From Nymphaea colorata (taxonomy: Eukaryota; Streptophyta; Magnoliopsida; Nymphaeales; Nymphaeaceae): DNA of 64,000 nucleotides. The stretch's first letter is position 1, and every line of letters starts with the position of its first letter. The notes under the pieces are model-generated. The model saw only the letters and a list, made by a program, of their open reading frames with translations. It was not told the DNA's origin and searched no databases. Shown in pieces: positions 15,884 through 27,794 of this stretch. The position numbers and the translations under genes are program-made. The stretch covers positions 2,893,528 through 2,957,527 of the forward strand of contig NC_045140.1 in assembly GCF_008831285.2 (NCBI RefSeq). The letters are read 5' to 3'.

Positions 15884-18800
15884 ATGCAGCGGCGGAGATG
15901 GCCGGTTGACAAGGGCCACCACCACCACCAGAGGACGTGGCCGCCTGGTTCAGACGGCACGCAACGTCCTCGCCCCTTTGCCTCACTCCCCATGTCCTCC
16001 CACGCTTCCAAGAGAGGTCTGACCGTCGCGAGGACGGGAAAGAAGAGGAGCTACTGGTTCGGTGACGAAAACGGTGGGAGACGGGAGCCTGCAGCCGATT
16101 TCTCTTCGCTTCCGTTTGACGTCCTTCGTAAAATCGCTGCTGCCTTCTCCGTGACTAACCTGTGGGCGGCGAGCGGCGTCTGTCGGGCTTGGAGGGAAGG
16201 GCTGCAGCCGCTCAGGGAGGCCGTGGTTCTTGTCCGGTGGGGCAAGAGATTCAAGCATGGCACTGGTGGCGTTCGCCGTAACGTCCCAAAGGCGCTTGAA
16301 ACTTTCCTTAAGGCCGCTTCTAGAGGGTGCGCGGCCGCCATGGTCGATGCTGGCCTCATATACTGGGAGATGGTACCCTTCAATTCCAACTCATTCCTCT
16401 TTTGACCTTCTGGGGTTGATCTTTCTCTCTGCATTATTAGTAAATTCGGGTGTTGAATGGCGGTGACGGTGGTGGTTGTTGTTGGCAGGGGAAAAAAGAC
16501 GAAGGAATCGCTTTGTTTCGAGAGGCCGCTCTGTTGGGTGATCCTGCTGGCCAGTGCAATCTTGGGCTTTCTTGTCTGCAGGGTACTCTTTTACTTAATT
16601 TGTTATGAAACTTTGAGGCTTTTGATCTTATTTCCATTCGGAATTTCTTCTGATTCTGTTCGTGTGATTATATCTTTGCAAAATTGATGGCTCTGTGGTT
16701 CTTCATCTTCCTCTTCTCAAAGGGAAATCCTTTGCTATATAGTTGGGTGTAATCTCCCTGTTTCACTTGCCGTTTGCCTGGCCGATTGACTGAACGATTT
16801 CTTGGAATGGAGTAAAACCTGTGCATCCTTTTCAGCAGAACTGAAAAAATCACATTCTTTGCAAGTTGCAACATGCTGCTTCTTTCCGTATTCTGTCATT
16901 ACCTGCTACCAAGTGTGACATTCCTGTGCATGTGTCATTAGAGTTCACGTCCGGGAGTCATTTTACCTAATAGGGAAGAGTACCATAGTGAATCAGTGAT
17001 GGTATATGTGAGTGGCTAATTCGCAGCAGCTGTTACCTGTGATATCTTGAGATGGTGTGTACAACGTGTGTTGCAGTGACTGTATGCGATTAAAAAAAAA
17101 AAACTTAGTTTAGACCATGCTTGGCTTCCTTTTCAGGAACGAATTTTGAGATTGATTTGGTTCATTCTTCTTACTCATGATGTAAATGGGTTCACAGCTT
17201 ATTTTTCTGTAAAAGGTAAATGTCAGCCGTTGGAATGAAAATAACCTATAAAGCAGGAAACGTTAATTCTATAATGTCTCAATTCTCAAACGAATTGGAT
17301 TAGATCTGAACAAAAAGGAATTACAGGAAAGTACTGCATCAATAAGGTCCTGTGTGAGTGCACCTTATAATGAGCATTTTCTCATTCAAGCAGTGGATTG
17401 CCCAAAGGGTCAAGAGCTTAAAGACAAAATTTACTTGGTTTCTTTGTGCAGCGAAAATTTGATGATAATGGAATGAACAATATTATTTCACCATATACTG
17501 TGAATGTATCAGGAACCGTAGATTGTACTGCACCATGCAAATATTAATGGGTGAACTTGTTACCAAATGAAGTGGTTATTACATCTAATTTTTTTCCATT
17601 TGTTTATCAACTTATTGTCAAGAATATTTTTCACTTCTTATTTTATCAAAAGATTGCTCTGTGATGTGGACTTGTCGGAGTACAGAATGACTCTTCTGGA
17701 AGGAAGTCTGGTTCTTTAGATTAGATATGATATTTGATGATTATTAGGTGCAGACATCATGTCTATGATTTTTACTGAACATCATGTCCATTATTTTTAC
17801 TGAAATTGTACGCTAATTCATTTGTAGCTGAACCTCCCAATCTTAAAGAAGCTGTAAATTTGTTTTACGAAGCTGCTTCTAGGGGCAATACCCGTGCACA
17901 GTACAGCCTTGCCCTGTGTCTGCAGCAAGGACGTGGTGTGGAACGTGATCTACCTAAAGCGGTATGTGATCTTAAAATTTTCACACTTCGCACTAATGAG
18001 GTTCATTGTTTCTAATTACGTCAAAATTTTCTATACAGTATATCTTTTATGATGGTGCCCAACCTTATTTGGGAAGTTATGCAAGGCTGTGTACCTACTG
18101 GCTTTCTTTGTAAATGTTGCCCAGTGGATAGGATGCATCACCACTTGGGCTCTATTCTGGTACCCTGCATTCAAATGGCAATATGGTTTCCATATTTTAG
18201 TAACGCATGGTTTCAAATTTATGGAGTTATATTGTTCCTCTGAACAAAATGAGGTGTGAACGCTAGCGCACCGAAAAAAATGAGATTGATAGAGCACTTC
18301 TGCTTATTTGTTGGATGCTGAAGCACTGTGTTGCGAACGATCAAACCTATTTAGGATGGTGTTGGAATGTAGTTTTGGTGATGGTTTTCCATTATAGCTC
18401 CATCTTCTGATGCAATCCTTTATCAACAGTCAACTCTAGAGCCTTCCAAAAAATGGCAGCACATTTCTCTGCTTCCAGATGGAAATAGGTCGAGCTCCTT
18501 GCTCCCTCATGTTACAATTCTCTTCCTGCTGAGCCCCCCTTCTCCTCGGTTCCCAGAGACAAAATCAAAGACTGGTGCCAACAGTTCATCATGGAAGAAA
18601 GGACTCACCGAGCCTGGATAAGGTTTTGGGGATGGAATTTCATTATCGAGTCCATCTCCTATGCAATATTGTGGCAACACTTGTGGCTTCTGTAACACCC
18701 TCTCGTCGGGTAGTTATTTTCTGCTTCTTTGTGGAGGTCAGTGTGGCACATCCTTCATATGGAGCAGATACCTATTTCATATGTTAAGGCTGTGGGTCTT

Positions 18801-19577
18801 TCCATGGGGTTATTCACTGCAATCCCGACCATGGTGCACCCTTTGATATAGTACTTTTTTGGTCCTGTGGATGGGAAGTAAGGGATCCCCATTAGGAGCT
18901 TGAATGTGTCACCTTTTCCCTTTTTTTTCTGCAAAAATGCTTGCACTTGATATTGTATCCCATGCTATTTTCATGTTTTTAGCAGTGCAGTACTGGTTGA
19001 CAAGGATAGATTTTCTACAGCTAGCCTAAAATCATATGCAAAAGTGTTAATACTTCTGATTTTTTTGCATTGGTCATGCAATTTAATCTTTGTGGTCCTC
19101 TCACACAGTAGAATATTTTGAAAACAGGCTCGATGGTATCTAAAAGCTGCATTAGGCGGAAATCCTCGTGCAATGTACAATGCTTCTTTGTGTTATTCTT
19201 CCGGTGAAGGAATGCCTCGTAGCTATCAGCAGGCAAGAATATGGATGAAACGTGCTGCAGAGTCTGGCCATAGTAAAGCTCAGTTCGAGCATGGCCTCAA
19301 TTTGTTTTCTGTAAGTTTTGGTGCGCTTAAGATTATGAACTGCTTCAATTGAAGAATGAACGGATAATGATATTAACCAAGAATTACATTGTTCATTCCA
19401 CCTTGGCAGGAAGGAAAAAAGCTAACCTCACTGCTTTACTTCGAGCTGGCCCTGAGATCTGGTGAACAAAATGCCGCTCCAATAAAGGAGGCTCTTCTGC
19501 AGCAGCTACCTCCAGCATCACGAGACGAGGCCATGTCGTTGGCTGATAATTGGAAGCCTGTGCGGCATCATCATTGA
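15884..19577 (+). CDS. F-box protein with Sel1-like repeats (At1g70590-like)
   Basis: Five exons: 15884-16372, 16489-16582, 17828-17961, 19128-19310, 19410-19577, giving 355 residues. The ATG at 15884 was chosen because MQRRRWP followed by QRTWPPGSDG resembles the N-terminus of Arabidopsis At1g70590 (351 aa). An in-frame TTG upstream is not needed. The F-box spans about 73-113 (SSLPFDVLRKIAAAF, then VCRAWREGL). From ~134 onward come Sel1/TPR-like repeats: KALETFLKAASRGC, GIALFREAALLGD, EAVNLFYEAASRGN, ARWYLKAALGGNPRAMYNAS, and ARIWMKRAAESGHSKAQFEHG. It ends NWKPVRHHH. F-box proteins link substrates to the SKP1-cullin ubiquitin ligase; here the Sel1 array is presumably the substrate-binding part, and no substrate can be inferred. 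The N-terminal half of exon 1 is duplicated at 9345-9605. Confidence 0.93.
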
Positions 19578-22500
19578 TACGAAATTAGTTTGTTGTATCT
19601 AGTAAACTAATTATCACTTTGTATAGTTGTAGAATAATTTCTAGAGGTGATGACTGTTCTTCACTTTTTGTATTCTAAAAAAAGTTACCAGGGAACTGTG
19701 GCTGATAAAAGAAGCGAGAAAATTGACTTCCTTTTTGAAAATTGTGACCACAAAGTGAGCGGCCCTGCAGAGAAAGATTCACTAAGCATTTAAACTTTAA
19801 AACTTTATACGTTTGGTATCTTGAATCACCACATATACACCATGAGCTTACGGGAAAAGTGAAGTCTGCAATTTGAAGGGCTCGTCACTAGTGACGTTGA
19901 TCTGAAAATCAAATTCCTGCGCTTTCGTTTTGAGCGATCATCACCTCATGGTCATTCTCATGGCGGAGAATTGTCTCTCTACAGCTGCATGGTAATACCA
20001 CAATTTCTTTGATGCACCTCCAGTCTTCACCCTGCTTTCATTATCTAATTTGCTAGACATAAAATTTTGCTAAAACATCATGACAAAAGAACGATTCTAC
20101 GCGAGTACTCTTCCGAAAAGGATGAAATACCACGAGGACTTGCTCTTCCCAGAAAGCATCAGTAAAGACAGCAATTGATTATTTCGCATGTGTGTGAAGC
20201 GAAGTCGGACCTTCTCACGACACTTTCTGAAAAGCGTCAGCGAAGGCCTAGACTATCCGTCATGCTTTCTGAAATAACACCATTGAAGTGCAACAGTTGA
20301 AAATAGTGCTAGTGAATTAAAGCTTGTGAACACTCAGGTGTGAAAATGCCTCATTTACTGACTCGTTTCTCCACGTTACTAAAAGGTGTAGTCAGAATTG
20401 GGAAGAACCTTCCATACCAGATGCAGCGTTACCACCACAGACACCATTGGCATCATGTGCAGCATCAGCACCGTGACCTTCAGCATGGCCACCATCATCA
20501 TCATCATGGCACCAGGAGCACCATTAACTGCTTACTATCTATTAAATATGGAGGAAGAAACTGAAGATGGTTGGCACTAGCTGCCCCATTAATTGTTTTC
20601 ATAACTGCATCTGCTCGTGCCTAATCGCACTTAGCAAGCAATACCACGGATGCGTCTATAACATGAGATCGGCTGTTTGGTGGACATAGAAGAACAGTGT
20701 TTCAGCTGGCCATGGCTATTAAAAAAGCTGTGGCCCAAGCCATGAAGAGTTCTCACGAAGCCATGTAGGAGCAGGCGGAGTATTTCATCCTACCGCCCAA
20801 CAAGAGAGCCAAACTCCCGGCCTTTCCCCTTTCCCATTCATCATGTCGTCCCAGGGTCACTCTAAACGTAGCAAATTTTGTTCCCATCAAATTCAGCACT
20901 CGGTTGGACTATATATTTTTTGTGGCAAACTCAAATTTTGATTGTCATCAAAAGTTTTCTCTACCACCGCCGGTCACCATGCAAAGAGCTGGGGAGGTTA
21001 GATTTGTAATAGCAACCCCAAGTATTTGAGATGAAATTGTATCATGAGATATTGGGAAGGCTCAAGTGCCGTATGTATGGTGGTGCCCCGGCCAGCATTG
21101 GAAAACAATAACAAACAGTTTCACACTTAGGGGTGGAGCCAAAAATTTCAGATAAAGAGCACTAACTCAAAAACACTCATCTTTTAAGTGGCATGAATAT
21201 ATGTAAAACGGCGCCAAATGGTTAGAGGTTACGAGGCTGGTGTGGGCAATTGCCTATGCAAACTTGAGCAATCTGACCACAACGGTTGGATTGCCGAGAC
21301 AGATGCATGCCTTCGGGAAAACTATAAACAACAAAAAGGCGACAGTGTTTATTCGGGTCATATGGGTTTAGAAATCGGCAACGGCTTGACGCTCCCTACT
21401 AAGATGGAGCCATGGTGGGACTTCATGGACATCTCAAGTTTCATCTTTACAATTACAGTACCAATTTACATGACTCATGTAAATAAGAAACCAAAGCAGC
21501 TAAAATTATATGCCCACCCAGTGGAAGGGGCTTGAGAAAGGGGGGAAGTAAAAAGGAAAATCAAATGGAAGACATTAAGCATGGCAAGCTGTATAGGCCG
21601 AAACGTCGGACAATGCTCTTCTCGACTTCCTTCCTTCAGATGAAGGCATGCCCAAGGAGTCCCTGTTCATACAGTAAATTAAGACGTAAGAAATCTTCTT
21701 TCAGTACAGGCAATGAACAAATAAAAGCCTCGGGAAGGCCAACTGTCATATTTTAAGCAGTTTTTCTCTTTTAATTAGCAGGCTCACATTAAGCAGAACA
21801 CTGCCACAGCATGTCAAGAAGACACACACTCAGATCATATTGAAAAAGAATCAATGGGGAATGGAACTCCTGACTTCCTTCAATTTACAACTGGACCAGG
21901 ATTCTAGTAAGTTGACAGATATAATACTATCGACAAGCGCACCATTATTGGCCCAGGATTGATGTATTATACGTCGATGTCTTAAGCTTTCCAATGCATC
22001 ATGACCAAGTAAAACGAATTATACATATCTAAGAGATGAGAAACTAGTGGGGATAGTTGGCAGTTACTTATCGCATCTGTCTATGAATGTCAAAAGCAAA
22101 AAGCTTAATTGGGAGGTTGAAGAATGTAAAAGAACAGTTAATCTGTGATTAATATGTAGAGTACCGTAACCAGTTCTAGCAATTGTATAGTCATTACAGT
22201 TTTGAAACCAACAGGTGATTGATCCTGCGGGAGTTCTCATTATGGAAAAGAGGCAAGAATTTGCTTGTCAAGAAACAATGGGTTGGAATCCTCATCCCCT
22301 CTATTACCACAGAATAGCATGATTAATAGATACCATAAGAAAATTTTATTTTCCCTGAAATAAAATTGCAAAAGCCTATTTGTTCCCCGAGGAGTGTAAA
22401 TTTCTTCTAAAAAAACTAATGCATTAATGAAGCTTCTATTATTCCCCCTTCTCTTTCTATCTCTGGTCGTTGGTAGGATCGACAGCCTCATACAGGAAAG

Positions 22501-22786
22501 TAGAAGCTACAGTTGTCACAAGCTACTGGCCGAAACAACACGATCAGTCCTCGGCATTCTCCAATCGAGAATAGCCAAGTGCCACTTTCTCTGAGAAATC
22601 ACTGGAGACTGTGATGGTGGCGTTCAAAGGTAGAGCCTTCAGAAAAAATATCAAGAATCACGGGCATCGTAAGAGTGGCATGGATGAAAACAGCCCGCTT
22701 AGTATGAGAATAGATGGTGCACCGCCATTGATAGGCCTGATTTTTCTATGTTCAAATCAAACGAAAAGGACGGGCGATCGGCATAC
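19578..22786. other. Intergenic region between F-box gene and phosphate carrier (tail to tail)
   Basis: 3' UTRs of both genes are expected at the ends. A His-codon-rich stretch lies at 20346-20564. A repeat-like GGAGCCAAAAATTTCAG and GGTGTGGGCAATTGCC motif occurs at 21126-21255. No gene can be supported. Confidence 0.5.
20346..20564 (+). other. Low-complexity CAT/CAC-rich stretch, open in several frames
   Basis: The plus strand could encode 72 residues, including HHHHHH and several other His clusters. The minus strand is open as well (20392 to about 20525) and would read HDDDDGGHAEGHGADAAHD and on to a TGA. I do not recognise either product. The composition reflects a (CAT)n-type repeat, so coding potential is doubtful. 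Confidence 0.2.
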
Positions 22787-24435
22787 TTACTGCCCACTCA
22801 TGACCTTGAAAGCGTCATATATGCCCCACTGTGCCCCGCTCATAGTCCCCACCATAAGAATTCTGAGCCACAAGCCTTTTGTGCAGAGTGAAACCAGGCC
22901 CATCTTCTGCAATGCCTGGAACAGAAAACCCCATTCAGCAGACGGAGAAAGTATGGAACAAGCAAGAGCAAAATCTTGCTTTCAAAATTATGAAACATCA
23001 GATAATTATTAATCAGAAAAAGTAATTAAGAAGATAATCAAATCAAAGATAAGAAGTACTAACAAGACAGACGCTGTCGCCGTCACAGTTGTTCATCAAG
23101 GATACCAGATTATCAGCAGGGTGTGAGACCAAGGCGCAGGCTACCCCTGAAACATAGCCTGCCAAGAAGCTTACCCCCAACTGCACCCCCTTTGGACACT
23201 CCTCCTTTGGTGTACACAAAACGTATTTGTAAATCCCTTCTAGTGTCTTCTCAAAGCATGCAAACTTCACCACCGAGTCTGCAGGTGAAAAGTATGAACA
23301 GAATGAAGATGAAGAAGACAAAAACATTAGGAAAAAAAAATTATCCCCAAAAAAGTTCTTTTCTTTTTTTTTTTTTTACAGTGTGAAGGAAATGATGAAA
23401 CGAACATTTTCCTTTAGTAACCAATCGTAAAGAGATTCGTTTTCCTTTCTTATTTATTTCAAGGTCTGAGATCTAAACTTACATGGTATCTGCCTTCCCC
23501 ATAAAGGTAAAAGTCCACTATATAGTCTGCCAAGAAACAGAAAACAAATTGTTCAACCAAAGAACCAAGCCAACGCTTTCCTTTTAATAGAAAAAAAAAA
23601 GAAAAAAAAAATGTTATCAAACGAAATCAAATAATGAAAACCAGAAACAGATAGGCAAGCCTAAAAGAGCCAGAAGAAACAAATTAAAAAAAAAAAAAGA
23701 TTTTTTACGAGAATAACAGCAAAATTCTTGAAACATGGTTCTCTCTCTTCTAATAGATAATATCTAAAGAGTAATCAGCACTAGACCATAAAAGAATTTG
23801 AAATGGGACGGATGGATGAATCACATTGGACAAATTAATAGATCTAAACTTCTCATACCTACCCCTTGAAGCCTTGACTTCTGACAATCTCAAGGGCTGC
23901 TTGTGGGAAGGTAATACCGAAGCTTGGATGGGTCTGAACCCTTACTTTAACTGCCTCAAAGGGGCACAGAAACACATCTGATATGAGCTCAGACCAAGCA
24001 GAACCAACCATGAAGACAAGCGCCTTGCGCCCCTCATGATTCCCAGCCATTCCTGCACACCCCACCTTGAAAAACTCATACAACCCATATTTCACAGCAC
24101 CTTGAACGCTATACCCAAGCAGAGTGGGCACCCAACCCTTGAAGAGGGCACCTGCTCCATATTTGCTCAACACCTTCTGTAAGGTATGTCCCATGCTCAC
24201 ATGCCTTGATGGGTTTGCCTGCAACATCATCGGGCTCTCTTACCATGTCAAAGTACAGAAAACTCAACCGACATGGCGTCTGAGATGGCAAAACGAGATC
24301 TATTAATTTAATGGTGTAATGGCATACCTGCATATTGCATTTGATGACATCAAGAGGGGTGACTCCCGCATGAGTGAGTCCAGAGCTCAGGGAGCCTCCA
24401 AGAATGCAAGCAATGTAAAAATCCAACGCAGACAT
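22787..24435 (-). CDS. Mitochondrial phosphate carrier (PHT3/MPT family)
   Basis: Five exons in transcript order: 24328-24435, 23863-24218, 23483-23526, 23064-23278, 22787-22915, joining in frame to 283 residues. The three mitochondrial-carrier repeats are visible: PLDVIKCNMQ (27-36), CPFEAVKVRVQ in the second, and SHPADNLVSLMN in the third, whose lack of the usual basic residue is also seen in known plant phosphate carriers. Other family hallmarks are GWVPTLLGYSVQGAVKYGLYEFF, LWGRQIPY, and GAQWGIYDAFKV near the end. It imports phosphate with protons across the inner mitochondrial membrane for ATP synthesis. It is shorter than usual: there is no long N-terminal presequence, and the protein stops 7 residues after DAF (FKVMSGQ). 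The stop overlaps a donor-like CAGTAAGT, so an alternative 3' exon is possible. The tiny 44-bp exon 3 is required to keep the frame. Confidence 0.9.
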
Positions 24436-25160
24436 GGCGGAGATGAATCAGAGATTGTGGAGCCTGTGAAGATGAATCAGAGAAGGTGTTACTGTAGACA
24501 AAAATATGAACATGGAGATGCTTTTGTTTCCTACGAGAGAGAGAGAGAGCGCGCGCGGGGAGAGGGAAGGAGAGGAGATTCGCATATGCTATGTGACTAT
24601 AAGGAGCAAACGGATGAAAAGGGAAACAGGCAGGGGATAAAAGACTTGAGGTGGGAGAGTTCTTTTTCTGTACAACTTCATGTGGGCATTGGCGTTTTGC
24701 TACGAACAGTCAAGTTGGCAGCACGTACTCAACCGAGCTCGATTCTTGAACGCTCTTAGAAAGCGACCCTCAGAAAAATGGGGACGACGAGTAAAACCCC
24801 CGTTAATGCATCAAACGGAATCGCAAGCCTCCGTATGGCGCTCTTCACCCCTTGTAAAAAGAAAGAAACAGTGCGCTACCACCAAAAGATCTGTCAACTT
24901 TGGCGCCAAACCACAGGGAAGGTTCTTGTGAGTTCTATTGAGATGGTGACGAGGAGGCTGTCTCGACTCTCTGTTGGCACGGAAGCCGTTGGTGATGTCC
25001 CGTTTCCTTCTGGGGAGGGTGCGCCGCAGCCAGGGTATGGGCTGTGCGCGCCTACTGAAACTGAGCCCACAGGCTGCTGCATGCTTTGGGCCGTCTCATG
25101 CCTTCAGCCCGGCATCAAAAGTGATGCCAGGTTTCATCCTTATCCGGAAGCCTTTTAAAA
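24436..25160. other. Upstream region of the phosphate carrier
   Basis: GA- and GC-rich just upstream of the start (GAGAGAGAGAGCGCGCGCGG near 24537-24556), as expected for a 5' UTR/promoter. Overlapping open frames exist on both strands between 24778 and 25158 but none looks like a known protein. Confidence 0.45.
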
Positions 25161-25164
25161 CTTT

Positions 25165-25204
<40 letters not shown>

Positions 25205-25210
25205 AAAAGG
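25151..25210. repeat. (TA)n tract bounded by a 10-bp perfect inverted repeat
   Basis: CCTTTTAAAA at 25151-25160 and TTTTAAAAGG at 25201-25210 enclose about 33 bp of alternating TA, a strong cruciform candidate. Confidence 0.8.
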
Positions 25211-25633
25211 TAAATGCTTATAATAAATTTTAAATTTTTTGTGAAGATAAATGGGGATGAGAAACCCACTTGCTGTTGGGTGAGTAGTGGAGCATTTTAT
25301 GTTATCATCTAACAGAAGAGCTCAATTGTTGTTGGGTGAGTAGAGGAACATTTTATGTTATTATCTAACTAAAGAGTTCAAGTTCTTACCTTTTCTCCAT
25401 TCATCAATTTGCGTATTGGTGTCTTTTTTTTAATTTAATACAAGAAACAGAAACTATCTGCTCATAGCGCTTTTAATATGTTACACCAACTTGTTGGTGT
25501 TTACTTTTACATTGAGAAATTTAATATTAAGGTACCCCTCCAGATATAAATGTTTTTAAACATGTACCCTCTCTAACGAATTTTTCTGGCTCCACCATTA
25601 CTTCTTGAGGATGAAAAGTCCAGTAATTTCTAG

Positions 25634-25918
25634 TGGGTGTCTAGATGTTCCAAAACCAGATTTTAAAAGCAAAATATGGTTTTTGGAATCTTTGGTGCTA
25701 CCAAAACTCTGTTTGAGAAAAACCTAGTGTTGACGAAACGTGGTTTTGTAAATATAGTGAAAGACGTACCCTTCTTGGGTTATTTAAAAATCAGGTTGTG
25801 AATGTATTATCCAAACAAAAGAAACAAGGTTTTAAAACTCATTAAAAAACTTTGTTTTTTATCAAAACCATATTTTCACAAAACTGGGTTAGTTGAGGGT
25901 GTCATCCAAATGCCCTCT
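25634..25918. repeat. MITE, GGGxGxxTxxATGA family, copy a
   Basis: Begins GGGTGTCTAGATG, ends GTGTCATCCAAATGCCCTC (inverted). The interior is filled with AAACCTGGTTTT/AAAACCAGATTTT variants, as in the copies at 26226, 36465 and 52793. Confidence 0.6.
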
Positions 25919-26225
25919 TAGAGTTGCAACCAATGTTATTAACAAACTTCTTGAAAATAACTGTTATTAAGATTGACATTTAGATCAAACTTCTTGAAAA
26001 TAACTTTTCAGAATCGGTTTAATCAAAGATAAAATAATTTGTAATTAATCAAATTAAATTAAAAAATGATTTGCAAGTAAAATTTTGAAGAGTGAAAAAA
26101 TATATAAAAAAAAAATGAAGTCTAAAAAGAATCAACAGAAGATGCCACAAAAAGAATTAAAAGGACCTAGTTTTGACAAACTGTTGTCTTAAATAACATG
26201 TCTTTTCCCCAAACACATAAATTAT

Positions 26226-26490
26226 GGGAGCATCTGGATGACATCTTTATCTAAGCCAGTTTTGCGAAAACCAGGTTTTTGTGAAAACTAAGTTTCTTAA
26301 TGTGTTCTTATAAACTGTTTTTTGGTGACGCATTCAAACTCTCGTTTTTGAATAGCCTGAATGTGACCAGGTTTTTCACTTCCTTTTATAAAACCAAGAT
26401 TTGTCAAAACTGGATTTTCTTCTAATCCAATTTTGATATCACGCAAACACTCCAAAAACTTGGTTTTAGAGGTATCACCCAAACACCTCC
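26226..26490. repeat. MITE, same family, copy b
   Basis: Terminal GGGAGCATCTGGATGACATC pairs with GTATCACCCAAACACCTCC at the far end. The interior has GAAAACCAGGTTTTTGTG-type motifs. Length about 265 bp. Confidence 0.65.
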
Positions 26491-26574
26491 TATGTTAGAA
26501 ACTGTTTGCAACAATAAGAGAAAGAAGCTTGATATTAAACCAATATTGTCATTCAATGAATCACCCTGTCTTAT

Positions 26575-26835
26575 TAAGCTTGGCCCAAGCCCGGCCGGGG
26601 CTAGGTCTGATTAAATTAAAATATATATTTTTAATATAAAATTATATATAATTAATTGTAATAAAATATTATAATTATATATATAAATTAATAACTTAAA
26701 TATTTTAAAAAAAATATCAGGATCACCCGGGCCCGTCCGATAAATTATCGGGCCGGCCCAATGCCCTCTTTTTTGGGCCTGAGTTGGCCCGGTGCCCTTT
26801 TTTTTTGTGCCTAAGTCGGGCCGACTACCGGATAC
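26575..26835. repeat. GGCCCG-rich / AT-rich mosaic repeat, copy 1
   Basis: GC-rich ends (GCCCAAGCCCGGCCGGGG; GGGCCGGCCCAATGCCC) flank a ~100-bp core of almost pure A/T. A second direct copy lies at 27102-27410. Confidence 0.6.
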
Positions 26836-27101
26836 TTACTGGCAGCATGGCCCAATGATCAGGCTTATGTTTTATGACCAACTAATCTCTTAATATAATC
26901 TTTGTCTTTCGACCTATTGCGAATAATTCATTCCCCTAATGAATGAGACCTGAACCGACCCTTCTATTTAAGTATCAATATGTAGGAGCCAAAACTAGTC
27001 AATATTAAGAAGACAACATTGAGATATGTCTACCACATCTTGCAAGTGGGTCCCATCAAGCATTTAAGGCCCATCAATTGCACGGGCAGTGGATTGCTAG
27101 T

Positions 27102-27410
27102 AAGCCTGGTTATTGGGCTGACCCGGCCGGGCTCAGGTTGGCCCGACACCTAAGCCATTAAAACCCGAGTCCGAATTTGACTCGATTTAATTATAAAATA
27201 TATATTTTAATATAAAATAATATATAAATATAATTAATCTTAATAAAATATTATATATATATATATATATATATATTAATAAAATAAATATTAAAAAAGT
27301 ATCGGCCCACCTGGACTTATCGAGCCCAATCGGACTGGCCCAATGCCCTTTGTTCTGAACCTAGGCTCGGGCTGGGTACCCGCCGACGGCCCAGCCCGAT
27401 GCCCATCCTT
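27102..27410. repeat. GGCCCG-rich / AT-rich mosaic repeat, copy 2
   Basis: Same order as copy 1: GACCCGGCCGGGCTCAGG, an AT-only core including (TA)n at 27251-27276, then CGGCCCACCTGG and GCCCAATGCCC. Same orientation as copy 1. Confidence 0.6.
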
Positions 27411-27763
27411 AATTGCGAGGGTCTTTTTTAAGCTGCCAAGAGGCTATTCACCAAATGTCAGTTAATTCAAGTCGACTATACTAGTTGATGTGCATTGGGT
27501 CTCGACACCAAACTTTAATGTAGTCCTCAACCCTATGAAACATTAGGTACTTGAGAAGTTGATCAATTTTCCATACTCATTCAAATTTAAACTTACGTTT
27601 CCTAAATTCAGTTATAACTAAGAGCGGAATGCTCTAGTGCTTTGATTTCTGAATCAGCTTTAAAAGTGCTTATCACACAAAAAAATTATTAAAATTTAAT
27701 GTACAACTTGAAATTTGTAGGAGTTTAAAAAGTCATGATCGTAGATAGCGCTTCTCCACTCTT

Positions 27764-27794
<31 letters not shown>

